Assembly (NCBI GenBank): GCA_013695115.1
Contig: JACDBD010000187.1
Coordinates: forward strand, 1-8,389
DNA from: Actinomycetota bacterium
Lineage (GTDB): Bacteria; Actinomycetota; Acidimicrobiia; IMCC26256; JACDBD01
Direction of reading: 5' to 3'
DNA length: 8,389 nucleotides
Positions 1 to 8,389 of this stretch are shown one piece after another. Position 1 is the stretch's first letter, and each line of letters opens with the position of its first letter. A program made the position numbers and the translations under genes. The notes below the pieces were generated by a model. That model did not search any database and was not told the origin of the DNA. It was given only the letters and a program-made list of their open reading frames with translations.

Positions 1-164
1 TCCTCCGGCCCCGGCTCGAACGCCGCACCATGCGCCTCGGCCGCTTTCTCACCGTGCTCGCCGCCTTCGGCGGCCTCGAGCTGTACGGCATCGGCGGCGC
101 GCTCCTCGCGATCCTGGCGGTGGCCGGCCTGGTCGCATTGACCGAGGAGCTGACCCCGGCGTAA
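1..164 (+). CDS. C-terminal end of a membrane protein, probably an AI-2E family transporter (partial)
   Basis: The reading frame is open from the left edge and ends at TAA 162-164, leaving about 54 codons. The visible part is a short basic stretch (RPRLERRTMRLGRF) and then one long hydrophobic segment rich in Gly, Ala and Leu (LTVLAAFGGLELYGIGGALL and onward), ending in the acidic tail EELTPA. AI-2E/PerM family transporters (PF01594) typically end with a loop, then a 'lallgG-lfGi-Gallavpl' helix and a short tail, and this segment fits that pattern. The ATG at position 30 lies within the same frame and is probably an internal methionine, since the frame continues upstream. The family covers putative exporters of small molecules and cations in the inner membrane. 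The call rests on the pattern of one segment, so another polytopic membrane protein is possible. Confidence 0.5.
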   Translation, partial: LRPRLERRTMRLGRFLTVLAAFGGLELYGIGGALLAILAVAGLVALTEELTPA

Positions 165-169
165 GGAAC

Positions 170-189
170 CACCGGGGCGGGCCGCGGTG
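170..189 (+). terminator. GC-rich hairpin after the transporter stop codon
   Basis: Five nucleotides after the TAA, CACCG (170-174) pairs with CGGTG (185-189), and GGC/GCC-type pairing continues inside after one G-G mismatch. There is no T-tract after it. It could be a weak or Rho-assisted terminator of the kind seen in GC-rich actinobacteria, or just a chance GC hairpin. Confidence 0.25.
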
Positions 190-199
190 TAGAGGGGCC

Positions 200-277
200 A
201 TGACGACTCTTGCGAGGATCGTGCCGGCCGCGATGGTGGTGATCACCGCCGGGTGCACCGACGGTAACGACTTCTGA
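200..277 (+). CDS. tiny ORF resembling a lipoprotein signal peptide (25 codons)
   Basis: The ORF runs from ATG 200 to TGA 275-277 and encodes a 25-residue peptide. Arg6 is followed by a hydrophobic stretch (IVPAAMVVI) and a lipobox-like T-A-G-C with Cys19, then only CTDGNDF. This is the architecture of a class II signal peptide with almost no mature protein. A purine-rich AGAGGGG (191-197) precedes the ATG but sits very close to it. The TGA directly abuts the clpB stop codon on the other strand (278-280). It may be a genuine micro-lipoprotein, the leftover 5' end of a decayed lipoprotein gene, or a chance ORF in an intergenic gap. I do not recognise a family. Confidence 0.3.
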   Translation: MTTLARIVPAAMVVITAGCTDGNDF

Positions 278-2851
<2,574 letters not shown>

Positions 2852-2860
2852 TGGTGGGGC

Positions 2861-2867
2861 CTCCTCC
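2861..2867 (-). promoter_or_regulatory. clpB ribosome binding site
   Basis: GGAGGAG on the - strand ends 9 nt before the ATG at 2851. It is a strong Shine-Dalgarno match and fixes the clpB start. Confidence 0.85.
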
Positions 2868-2897
2868 GAATCGCCTGTCGTTAGATGGGCTGCGTTG

Positions 2898-2922
2898 AAG
2901 TTGATAACGTCGTTATCAACTT
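2898..2922 (-). promoter_or_regulatory. clpB HAIR-like HspR operator (perfect 12-bp arms)
   Basis: A perfect inverted repeat with arms AAGTTGATAACG and CGTTATCAACTT around a single central T. In HAIR format (two 7-bp half sites, 7-bp spacer) it reads GTTGATA-N7-TATCAAC at 2900-2920. The textbook HAIR is CTTGAGT-N7-ACTCAAG, so the TTGA/TCAA core and the spacing are kept while the outer bases differ. It overlaps the -10 and spacer of the ECF-type clpB promoter, as expected for a repressor site. The HspR gene is the immediate upstream neighbour. Confidence 0.85.
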
Positions 2923-2932
2923 TGGCATTCCC
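2906..2932 (-). promoter_or_regulatory. clpB promoter of SigR/SigH (ECF) type
   Basis: On the - strand, GGGAAT (2927-2932) is followed by exactly 18 bp and GTTA (GTT at 2906-2908). This matches the actinobacterial SigR/SigH consensus GGAAT-N18-GTT. Transcription would start near 2898-2900, giving a leader of roughly 48 nt. The dnaK promoter has the same two elements at the same spacing and shares the 11-mer GCGGGAATGCC around the -35. No convincing housekeeping -10 is seen 17-18 bp after TTGATA in this gap. SigH control of clpB and dnaK is established in Mycobacterium and Corynebacterium. Confidence 0.75.
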
Positions 2933-2941
2933 GCGGGCTGC

Positions 2942-3337
2942 TCAACTCCGCCGTACCCGCACGACGGTCTTGGCCACGGGGACGAGCTCGCCCCCCTTCG
3001 GGCGGGCCCGGCGGGCATCCTCCATCTCCCGGCGGACGGCCGCCAGCCCCTCCTGCAGGCGCTCGATCTCGGCGACGGCGTCCTCGAGTCGGGCCTCGAG
3101 GTCGAGGATCCGGCGGACGCCGGCGAGCCCGACGCCCTCGTTGGTCAGCTCCTGGATGCGCTGGAGCAGCTCGATGTCGCGGTCGGAGTAGCGGCGGCTG
3201 CCGCCCTCGGTGCGCGCCGGCGCGATGAGCCCCTTGCGCTCGTAGATCCGCAACGTCTGCGCATGAACCCCGGCCAGCTCGGCCGCGACCGAAATGATGT
3301 AAAGGGCCCGCCGCTGGTCGGGATCATTCGCCGCCAT
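2942..3337 (-). CDS. hspR: heat-shock repressor HspR (MerR family)
   Basis: A 131-residue transcriptional repressor. The MerR-type helix-turn-helix runs from about 13 to 35 ([20 protein letters not shown]) with the wing [14 protein letters not shown] at 45-58. A coiled-coil dimerisation helix follows (about 75-112), then a hydrophobic/basic tail ([15 protein letters not shown]). The [14 protein letters not shown] block and the tail closely resemble mycobacterial and Streptomyces HspR. In those bacteria HspR binds HAIR sites with DnaK as co-repressor, so free DnaK reports unfolded-protein load. The ATG lies one base after the dnaJ stop (TGA-G-ATG), so translation is probably coupled. It is the last gene of the dnaK operon, which makes it autoregulated through the HAIR-like site upstream of dnaK, and a second such site controls clpB. 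No cysteine is present. Confidence 0.95.
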   Translation of the reverse strand: MAANDPDQRRALYIISVAAELAGVHAQTLRIYERKGLIAPARTEGGSRRYSDRDIELLQRIQELTNEGVGLAGVRRILDLEARLEDAVAEIERLQEGLAAVRREMEDARRARPKGGELVPVAKTVVRVRRS

Positions 3338-3338
3338 C

Positions 3339-4292
3339 TCACACCCCCAGGTGCTCGCGCGGGTTGGCCTTCAGCGTGTCGCCGAGGGCCGCCACCGCCT
3401 TGCGCTCCGCCTCGCTCAGCTTCTCGGGCACGACGACCTCGAACGTGACCAGGAGGTCGCCCGGCGACCCCTTGGTCTTCTCGATGCCGCGGCCCCGCAC
3501 CCGGACGGTCTTGCCGCTCTGGGTACCGGGCGGGATCTTGACCGTCACCGGCTCGGTGAGGGTCGGGACGCGCGCCGTGCCGCCCAGGGCGGCCTCCGCG
3601 AACGTGATCGGCACCGTCACCGTGAGGTCGTCGTCGCCCTTGCGCCCGAAAATCGGATGGGGGCGTACCCGAACGACCACGTACAGGTCGCCCGGGGGAC
3701 CGCCGTTCTCGCCCGGACCGCCCCGGCCCTTCACGCGGATGCGCTGGCCATCGGCCACGCCCGGCGGGATGCGCACCTTCACGTTGCGGTCGTCGAAGCT
3801 CAGCTCGCGCATGACGCCGTGCACGGCCTCCATGAAGTCGAGCGTGATCTCGGTCTCGTAGTCGGGCCCGCGCATGGGCATGTCGGCGCGCGCCCTGCGG
3901 CCCCCACCCCTCCCGCCCCGGCCGAACAGGCCGCCGAAGATGTCGCCGAAGTCCCCGAGGTCGCCGACGTCGTCGACGAAGATCGTGCGCCCGTCGCCGA
4001 AGCCACCGGGACCGGAGCCGGGCCGCCCGAAGCCGGGGCCGGCGACGCCCGACGCCACCATCTCCCGGACCTGGTCGTACTCCTTGCGGCGCTCGGGGTC
4101 GTCGAGCACTTCGTAGGCGGCCGAGACGTCCTTGAACCTCTCCTCGGCCTCCTTGTCACCGGGGTTGGCGTCGGGGTGGTACTGCTTCGCCAGCTTTCGG
4201 TAGGCGCGCGCGATGTCCTTCTCGGACGCGGTGAGCGGAACGCCGAGCACCGCGTAGTAGTCCTTCTCGAACCACTCCCGTTGCGGAGCCAC
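3339..4292 (-). CDS. dnaJ: co-chaperone DnaJ without zinc-finger domain
   Basis: A 317-residue Hsp40 that stimulates DnaK ATPase and delivers clients. The J domain (about 10-75) carries the HPD motif at 39-41. A Gly/Phe-rich linker follows (about 82-131, with [12 protein letters not shown]), then two substrate-binding beta domains (about 142-300) with [19 protein letters not shown] and [19 protein letters not shown]. The four CxxCxGxG motifs of classical DnaJ are absent, and the protein has no cysteine at all. The gap falls between ELSFDD (163-168) and VKVRIPPG (171-178), exactly where DnaJ1 carries the zinc finger, and the length deficit (about 75-80 residues) fits. The N-terminal [14 protein letters not shown] resembles actinobacterial operon DnaJ1. 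By domain content it is class II (CbpA-like). Start is GTG with AGGGGG 8 nt upstream. Confidence 0.93.
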   Translation of the reverse strand: MAPQREWFEKDYYAVLGVPLTASEKDIARAYRKLAKQYHPDANPGDKEAEERFKDVSAAYEVLDDPERRKEYDQVREMVASGVAGPGFGRPGSGPGGFGDGRTIFVDDVGDLGDFGDIFGGLFGRGGRGGGRRARADMPMRGPDYETEITLDFMEAVHGVMRELSFDDRNVKVRIPPGVADGQRIRVKGRGGPGENGGPPGDLYVVVRVRPHPIFGRKGDDDLTVTVPITFAEAALGGTARVPTLTEPVTVKIPPGTQSGKTVRVRGRGIEKTKGSPGDLLVTFEVVVPEKLSEAERKAVAALGDTLKANPREHLGV

Positions 4293-4300
4293 TCTCGGTT

Positions 4301-4306
4301 CCCCCT
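4301..4306 (-). promoter_or_regulatory. dnaJ ribosome binding site overlapping the grpE stop
   Basis: AGGGGG on the - strand lies 8 nt before the dnaJ GTG (4290-4292) and overlaps the grpE TAG (4305-4307). It supports the GTG start and suggests that ribosomes finishing grpE re-initiate on dnaJ. Confidence 0.7.
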
Positions 4307-4904
4307 ACCGCGCGACCTTCGAGACCTTCACCATCGCCGGTCGCAGCAGCCGCCCCTTGAACCGGTAGCCGGGCCGGACGACCTCGCTCACGACGGGTTC
4401 GCCGTCGCCCTCCTCCTGCATGACCGCTTCGTGCTCGTTGGGGTCGAACGGCTTGCCCTCGGCCTCGACGCGCGACAGCCCGGACTTCTCGAGCACGCCG
4501 AGCAGCTCGGTCCGCACGAGCTCGAGGCCCTTGCGCACCTTGGCCAGCTCCTTCTCCTCGCGCTCGCTCTCTGCGGCCGGGGCCAATCCCTTATGGGCTG
4601 GCCCGCCCGCGGGCGTTCGCTCGCTGGTAAGGGCGGCATCGAGCGCGTCGAGCACGGGGAGTAGTTGCGCGACCAGTCCCTCGGTGGCTCGCTCGACCAG
4701 AGCGGTCTGCTCGCGCAACATCCGCTTGCGGTAGTTCTCGAAGTCGGCCTGGACCCGCCGGAGCGTGTCGAGGTACTCGTCGCGTTCGCGCTGGGCCTGG
4801 CCCAACTCGTCCAATTCCTGGACGATCTCCTGCGCGGTTTCGTCGGCCGAGGGCGCGTCGAGCTCGTCGTCCGGCGCCGCCTCTGGGCGCGTGACGTCTT
4901 CCAT
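4305..4904 (-). CDS. grpE: nucleotide exchange factor GrpE
   Basis: A 199-residue GrpE that releases ADP from DnaK. An acidic N-terminal tail is followed by the long dimerising coiled coil (about 24-90, with RVQADFENYRKRM at 50-62 and the LLPVLDALDAAL block at 81-92). The C-terminal beta-domain carries FDPNEHEAV (153-161), VVSEVVRPGYRFKGRLLRPAMVKV (171-194) and other signature positions. Between LDAAL and KVRKGLELV lies a Gly/Pro/Ala- then Glu-rich insert (about 93-120) that looks longer than in typical GrpE; it sits at the junction of the long helix and the four-helix bundle. The ATG is 2 nt after the dnaK TAG and lacks a strong Shine-Dalgarno, so coupling to dnaK translation is likely. No cysteine is present. 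Confidence 0.96.
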   Translation of the reverse strand: MEDVTRPEAAPDDELDAPSADETAQEIVQELDELGQAQRERDEYLDTLRRVQADFENYRKRMLREQTALVERATEGLVAQLLPVLDALDAALTSERTPAGGPAHKGLAPAAESEREEKELAKVRKGLELVRTELLGVLEKSGLSRVEAEGKPFDPNEHEAVMQEEGDGEPVVSEVVRPGYRFKGRLLRPAMVKVSKVAR

Positions 4905-4906
4905 GA

Positions 4907-6754
<1,848 letters not shown>

Positions 6755-6762
6755 GGAAGGGG

Positions 6763-6768
6763 CCTCCT
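6763..6768 (-). promoter_or_regulatory. dnaK ribosome binding site
   Basis: A perfect AGGAGG on the - strand, 8 nt before the dnaK ATG (6752-6754). It fixes the start. Confidence 0.88.
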
Positions 6769-6808
6769 ACGAACTGGGGTTTTCGGGCTGCGATCTTGCC
6801 AGACGCTC

Positions 6809-6838
6809 ACGATAGAACCTTGAGTGCCTAACTATCAA
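6809..6838 (-). promoter_or_regulatory. possible housekeeping-type dnaK promoter
   Basis: On the - strand, TTGATA (6833-6838) and TATCGT (6809-6814) are 18 bp apart, matching five and four of six consensus bases. The -35 lies within the HAIR-like half site, so HspR binding would block it. The TTGATA match could simply be the operator half site, since the same hexamer in the clpB region has no matching -10. Confidence 0.35.
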
Positions 6839-6839
6839 C
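6819..6839 (-). promoter_or_regulatory. dnaK HAIR-like HspR operator (hybrid half sites)
   Basis: On the - strand it reads GTTGATA-N7-ACTCAAG. The right half is the canonical HAIR half site and the left half equals the variant half in the clpB operator, with the same 7-bp spacer. It begins 65 bp upstream of the dnaK start codon and falls at about +1 to +21 of the ECF-type promoter. HspR binding here would repress dnaK-grpE-dnaJ-hspR, giving autoregulation. Confidence 0.82.
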
Positions 6840-6845
6840 TTCTCC

Positions 6846-6872
6846 AACGACCGGGGCCGGTCCGGCATTCCC
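6846..6872 (-). promoter_or_regulatory. dnaK promoter of SigR/SigH (ECF) type
   Basis: On the - strand, GGGAAT (6867-6872), an 18-bp spacer and CGTTG (GTT at 6846-6848) match GGAAT-N18-GTT. The predicted start is near 6838-6840, giving a leader of about 85 nt. The elements and spacing are identical to the clpB promoter, which makes chance unlikely. Confidence 0.75.
6849..6862. repeat. inverted repeat within the dnaK ECF promoter spacer
   Basis: GACCGG-GG-CCGGTC, with 6-bp arms, lies wholly inside the 18-bp spacer between the GGGAAT and GTT elements. In the clpB promoter the equivalent spacer is occupied by the HAIR-like dyad instead. It could be a second operator, or chance in GC-rich DNA. 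Confidence 0.4.
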
Positions 6873-6919
6873 GCCCGAGCCTTCGGAGCGTTCCCCAGGC
6901 GGCCGGTTGACACTCTGGA

Positions 6920-6925
6920 TAGATT
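6920..6925 (+). promoter_or_regulatory. -10 element of a leaderless promoter
   Basis: TAGATT (TANNNT type) is followed by exactly 6 nt and then the ATG at 6932, so transcription should begin on the A of the start codon. No Shine-Dalgarno sequence is present upstream, which supports a leaderless mRNA. No -35 is recognisable at the proper distance. Confidence 0.6.
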
Positions 6926-6931
6926 CTGCCC

Positions 6932-7354
6932 ATGGCTCGCGACGCGTTCATCGACCACCTCGCCCAGGTTCCCCTCTTCTCCGCCTGCTCCAAGAAGGAC
7001 CTCCAGCTGGTGGCCAAGCGGGCGGAGGACGTGAAGGTCGACGCGGGCAAGCAGCTGGTGGGCGAGGGCGCCACCGGGACCGAGTTCTTCGTGGTCATCG
7101 ACGGGAAGGCGTCGGTGACCAAGCGGGGCCAGAAGGTCGCCGAGCTGGGCCCGGGCGGCTTCTTCGGCGAGCTCGCCCTCCTGGACAAGGCCCCCCGCAA
7201 CGCCACCGTGACCGCGGAGACCCCGATGGAGCTGGTGGTGCTGGGCCAGCGGGAGTTCGCCGGCCTCATCGACGACGTGCCCGAGTTCGCGCACAAGCTC
7301 CTCGCCGGTCTCGCCCGTCGCCTCCGTCAGGCCGACTCCCAGACCGTTCAGTAG
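6932..7354 (+). CDS. stand-alone cyclic-nucleotide-binding domain protein
   Basis: A 140-residue protein made of one Crp-type cyclic-nucleotide-binding beta-barrel (about 10-115) and a short C-terminal helix (about 117-134). There is no helix-turn-helix, so it is not a complete Crp/Fnr regulator. The phosphate-binding cassette is visible as GGFFGELALLDKAPRNATV, with Gly79-Glu80 and Arg89 at the key ligand positions. The residues after Arg89 are Asn-Ala, where bacterial cAMP sites usually have Ser/Thr-Ala, so affinity or ligand may differ. No signal peptide or membrane segment is seen, so it is probably a cytosolic ligand-sensing subunit acting on a partner. It is divergent from dnaK, ends at TAG followed by a strong hairpin, and precedes a membrane redox gene. 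The function is unknown beyond the domain. Confidence 0.88.
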   Translation: MARDAFIDHLAQVPLFSACSKKDLQLVAKRAEDVKVDAGKQLVGEGATGTEFFVVIDGKASVTKRGQKVAELGPGGFFGELALLDKAPRNATVTAETPMELVVLGQREFAGLIDDVPEFAHKLLAGLARRLRQADSQTVQ

Positions 7355-7359
7355 CCGGA

Positions 7360-7402
7360 CTCGAGGCCCCCGGGTCCGGATTCCGGACCCTCCGGCCTCG
7401 AG
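7360..7402 (+). terminator. strong two-part hairpin terminator
   Basis: The outer arms CTCGAGGCC (7360-7368) and GGCCTCGAG (7394-7402) and the inner arms GGGTCCGG (7372-7379) and CCGGACCC (7383-7390) form 17 base pairs around an ATT loop, with one symmetric 3x3 internal loop. It starts 5 nt after the TAG of the cyclic-nucleotide-binding gene. There is no T-tract, as is common for actinobacterial terminators. It isolates that gene from the next one, which has its own promoter. Confidence 0.7.
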
Positions 7403-7428
7403 AATCCGAACTACCGCGACCTCAGCAC

Positions 7429-7434
7429 TAGATT
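7429..7434 (+). promoter_or_regulatory. -10 element of a leaderless promoter
   Basis: TAGATT is followed by 7 nt and the GTG at 7442, so the transcript should begin at or one base before the start codon. There is no Shine-Dalgarno sequence. It is the same hexamer as at the upstream gene. Confidence 0.55.
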
Positions 7435-7441
7435 GCGCCGC

Positions 7442-8389
7442 GTGACGCGGCCGAAACCGCACCAGGTCGTCATCGCCGCCGGGATCCTGTCGGCGGCGGG
7501 CGCCCTCGCCTCCGGCATCGTCCCCCGGATGACCGAGTGGGAGGACGACTCCCCGATCAGCCGGCACGTCTTCGGCAACATCCCCGACCCGCTCTATTGG
7601 GCCTTCTACGCCACCGTCGGGGTGATGCTCGTCGTGAGTGGCTGGCTGATCTCCCAGCGGGTCCGCAACTACGAGCGGGGCCAGCCCGACGACCGCCGCA
7701 CCACCCGCAAGAACGCCAATCGCCGGCTCGAGGACTTCCGTTCGGGCGTGTGGATGCAGACGCTCCTGCGCGACCCCGCTGCCGGACTCATGCACTCCGC
7801 CATCTACTTCGGGTTCCTCGTCCTCTTCGTCGCCACCGTCCTCCTCGAGATCGACCACCAGCTCCCCGAGTCGGCCAAGTTCCTCCACGGCCGCACCTAC
7901 CAGGCGTACGCGGCCACCGCCGACGGGTTCGGTGTGATCTTCGTGGTCGGCATCCTGTGGGCGATCGCCCGGCGGTACGGGATGCGCCCGTACCGCATCC
8001 GCATCAAGACCAAGCCCGAGGACGCGGTGATCCTGGCGACGTTCCTCGTGATCGGCCTCACCGGCTTCGCGACCGAGGCGCTGCGCATCGCCGAGGCCGG
8101 GCGGCCGCAGTTCGAGGAGTGGTCGATCGTCGGCTTCCCGCTCGCGGGCCTGGTCGACGGGTGGTCGGCGGGCGCGCTCCGCGACGCGCACCGGTGGGCC
8201 TGGGGCGTGCACTTCGCCGCCTTCGTGGCCTTCCTCGTGATCCTGCCCACCACCAAGCTGCGCCACATGATCACGTCGCCGATGAACATGTACCTGTCCG
8301 ACCACGACCGGCCCAAGGGCGCGATGAAGCCCATGCCGAACCTGATGGAGACCGAGCTCGAGACGTTCGGGGCCAACGCGGTCGAAGAC
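7442..8389 (+). CDS. membrane-bound heterodisulfide-reductase-like Fe-S oxidoreductase (N-terminal part)
   Basis: A GTG-started frame of 316 codons that stays open to the window edge. It contains about six transmembrane helices (near 9-28, 52-71, 115-136, 160-177, 195-214 and 252-270), as in the NarI/HdrE-like cytochrome b module. His118 in helix 3 and His250/His257 at helix 6 are candidate heme ligands. After the last helix comes the stretch TSPMNMYLSDHDRPKGAMKP, then MPNLMETELETFGANAVED. In actinobacterial fusion reductases of the mycobacterial Rv0338c kind this leads into two 4Fe-4S motifs and CCG (HdrD/GlpC-type) domains, which here lie beyond the window. Such proteins are thought to move electrons between the quinone pool and a cytosolic thiol/disulfide or organic substrate; the substrate is not established. 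The leaderless promoter supports the GTG start. Confidence 0.82.
   Translation, partial: MTRPKPHQVVIAAGILSAAGALASGIVPRMTEWEDDSPISRHVFGNIPDPLYWAFYATVGVMLVVSGWLISQRVRNYERGQPDDRRTTRKNANRRLEDFRSGVWMQTLLRDPAAGLMHSAIYFGFLVLFVATVLLEIDHQLPESAKFLHGRTYQAYAATADGFGVIFVVGILWAIARRYGMRPYRIRIKTKPEDAVILATFLVIGLTGFATEALRIAEAGRPQFEEWSIVGFPLAGLVDGWSAGALRDAHRWAWGVHFAAFVAFLVILPTTKLRHMITSPMNMYLSDHDRPKGAMKPMPNLMETELETFGANAVED

Noticed and set aside
2880..2905. Housekeeping promoter for clpB using TTGATA of the dyad as -35
   Set aside because: The bases 17-18 bp downstream (AACGCA/ACGCAG) do not resemble a -10. The ECF-type promoter fits much better.
3351..4664. Long + strand open frame (437 codons) antisense to dnaJ and grpE
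   Set aside because: Its composition is a shadow of two well-identified genes and it crosses their junction.
6815..6832. CIRCE element (HrcA site) upstream of dnaK
   Set aside because: TTAGGCACTC on the - strand resembles one CIRCE half (TTAGCACTC) with an extra base, but there is no second half 9 bp away. The bases are better explained by the HAIR-like site.
6907..6912. TTGACA as -35 for the cyclic-nucleotide-binding gene
   Set aside because: It is only 7 bp from TAGATT, and used with a normal spacer it would start transcription inside the gene.
6767..8305. Long - strand open frame (512 codons) opposite the cyclic-nucleotide and Fe-S oxidoreductase genes
   Set aside because: It is His/Arg/Gly-rich without domains, runs through the terminator hairpin and both promoter regions, and conflicts with two coherent + strand proteins.

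Overview
The window is GC-rich and shows the hallmarks of an actinobacterium. It has a dnaK-grpE-dnaJ-hspR gene order ending in a MerR-type HspR repressor, HAIR-like HspR operators, ECF promoters of the SigR/SigH type, and leaderless genes. A deep-branching class such as Acidimicrobiia is a guess from the protein flavour and is not proven here.

Layout. Positions 1-164 (+) hold the 3' end of a membrane protein gene, probably an AI-2E family transporter. Positions 165-277 hold a GC-rich hairpin and a 25-codon ORF that looks like a lipoprotein signal peptide. Positions 278-6754 (-) are a chaperone block read right to left: dnaK, grpE, dnaJ and hspR, packed with 1-12 bp gaps, then clpB behind its own 90-bp promoter region. 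Positions 6755-6931 are a divergent promoter region. On the + strand follow a stand-alone cyclic-nucleotide-binding domain gene (6932-7354), a strong hairpin terminator (7360-7402), and the 5' part of a membrane-bound heterodisulfide-reductase-like Fe-S oxidoreductase gene (7442 to beyond the window). This last gene starts with GTG and has no stop in the window.

How it works together. DnaK, DnaJ and GrpE form the Hsp70 cycle, and ClpB works with them to pull apart aggregates. HspR represses both transcription units. Each of the two control regions carries a SigR/SigH-type promoter (GGGAAT-N18-GTT on the - strand) and a HAIR-like operator with 7-bp half sites and a 7-bp spacer. The clpB operator is a near-perfect 25-bp dyad of a variant type (GTTGATA...TATCAAC). 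The dnaK operator is a hybrid of that variant half and the canonical half ACTCAAG. The operator sits 21 bp, about two helical turns, further downstream at dnaK than at clpB. So the block is probably under dual control: thiol-oxidative or heat-responsive ECF sigma activation plus HspR repression.

Unusual points. The operon DnaJ lacks the whole cysteine-rich zinc-finger domain although the rest resembles actinobacterial DnaJ1. The five chaperone-block proteins together hold a single cysteine. Both + strand genes on the right appear leaderless, with the same -10 hexamer TAGATT 6-7 nt before the start codon. I see no RNA genes, CRISPR arrays, insertion sequences or phage genes.
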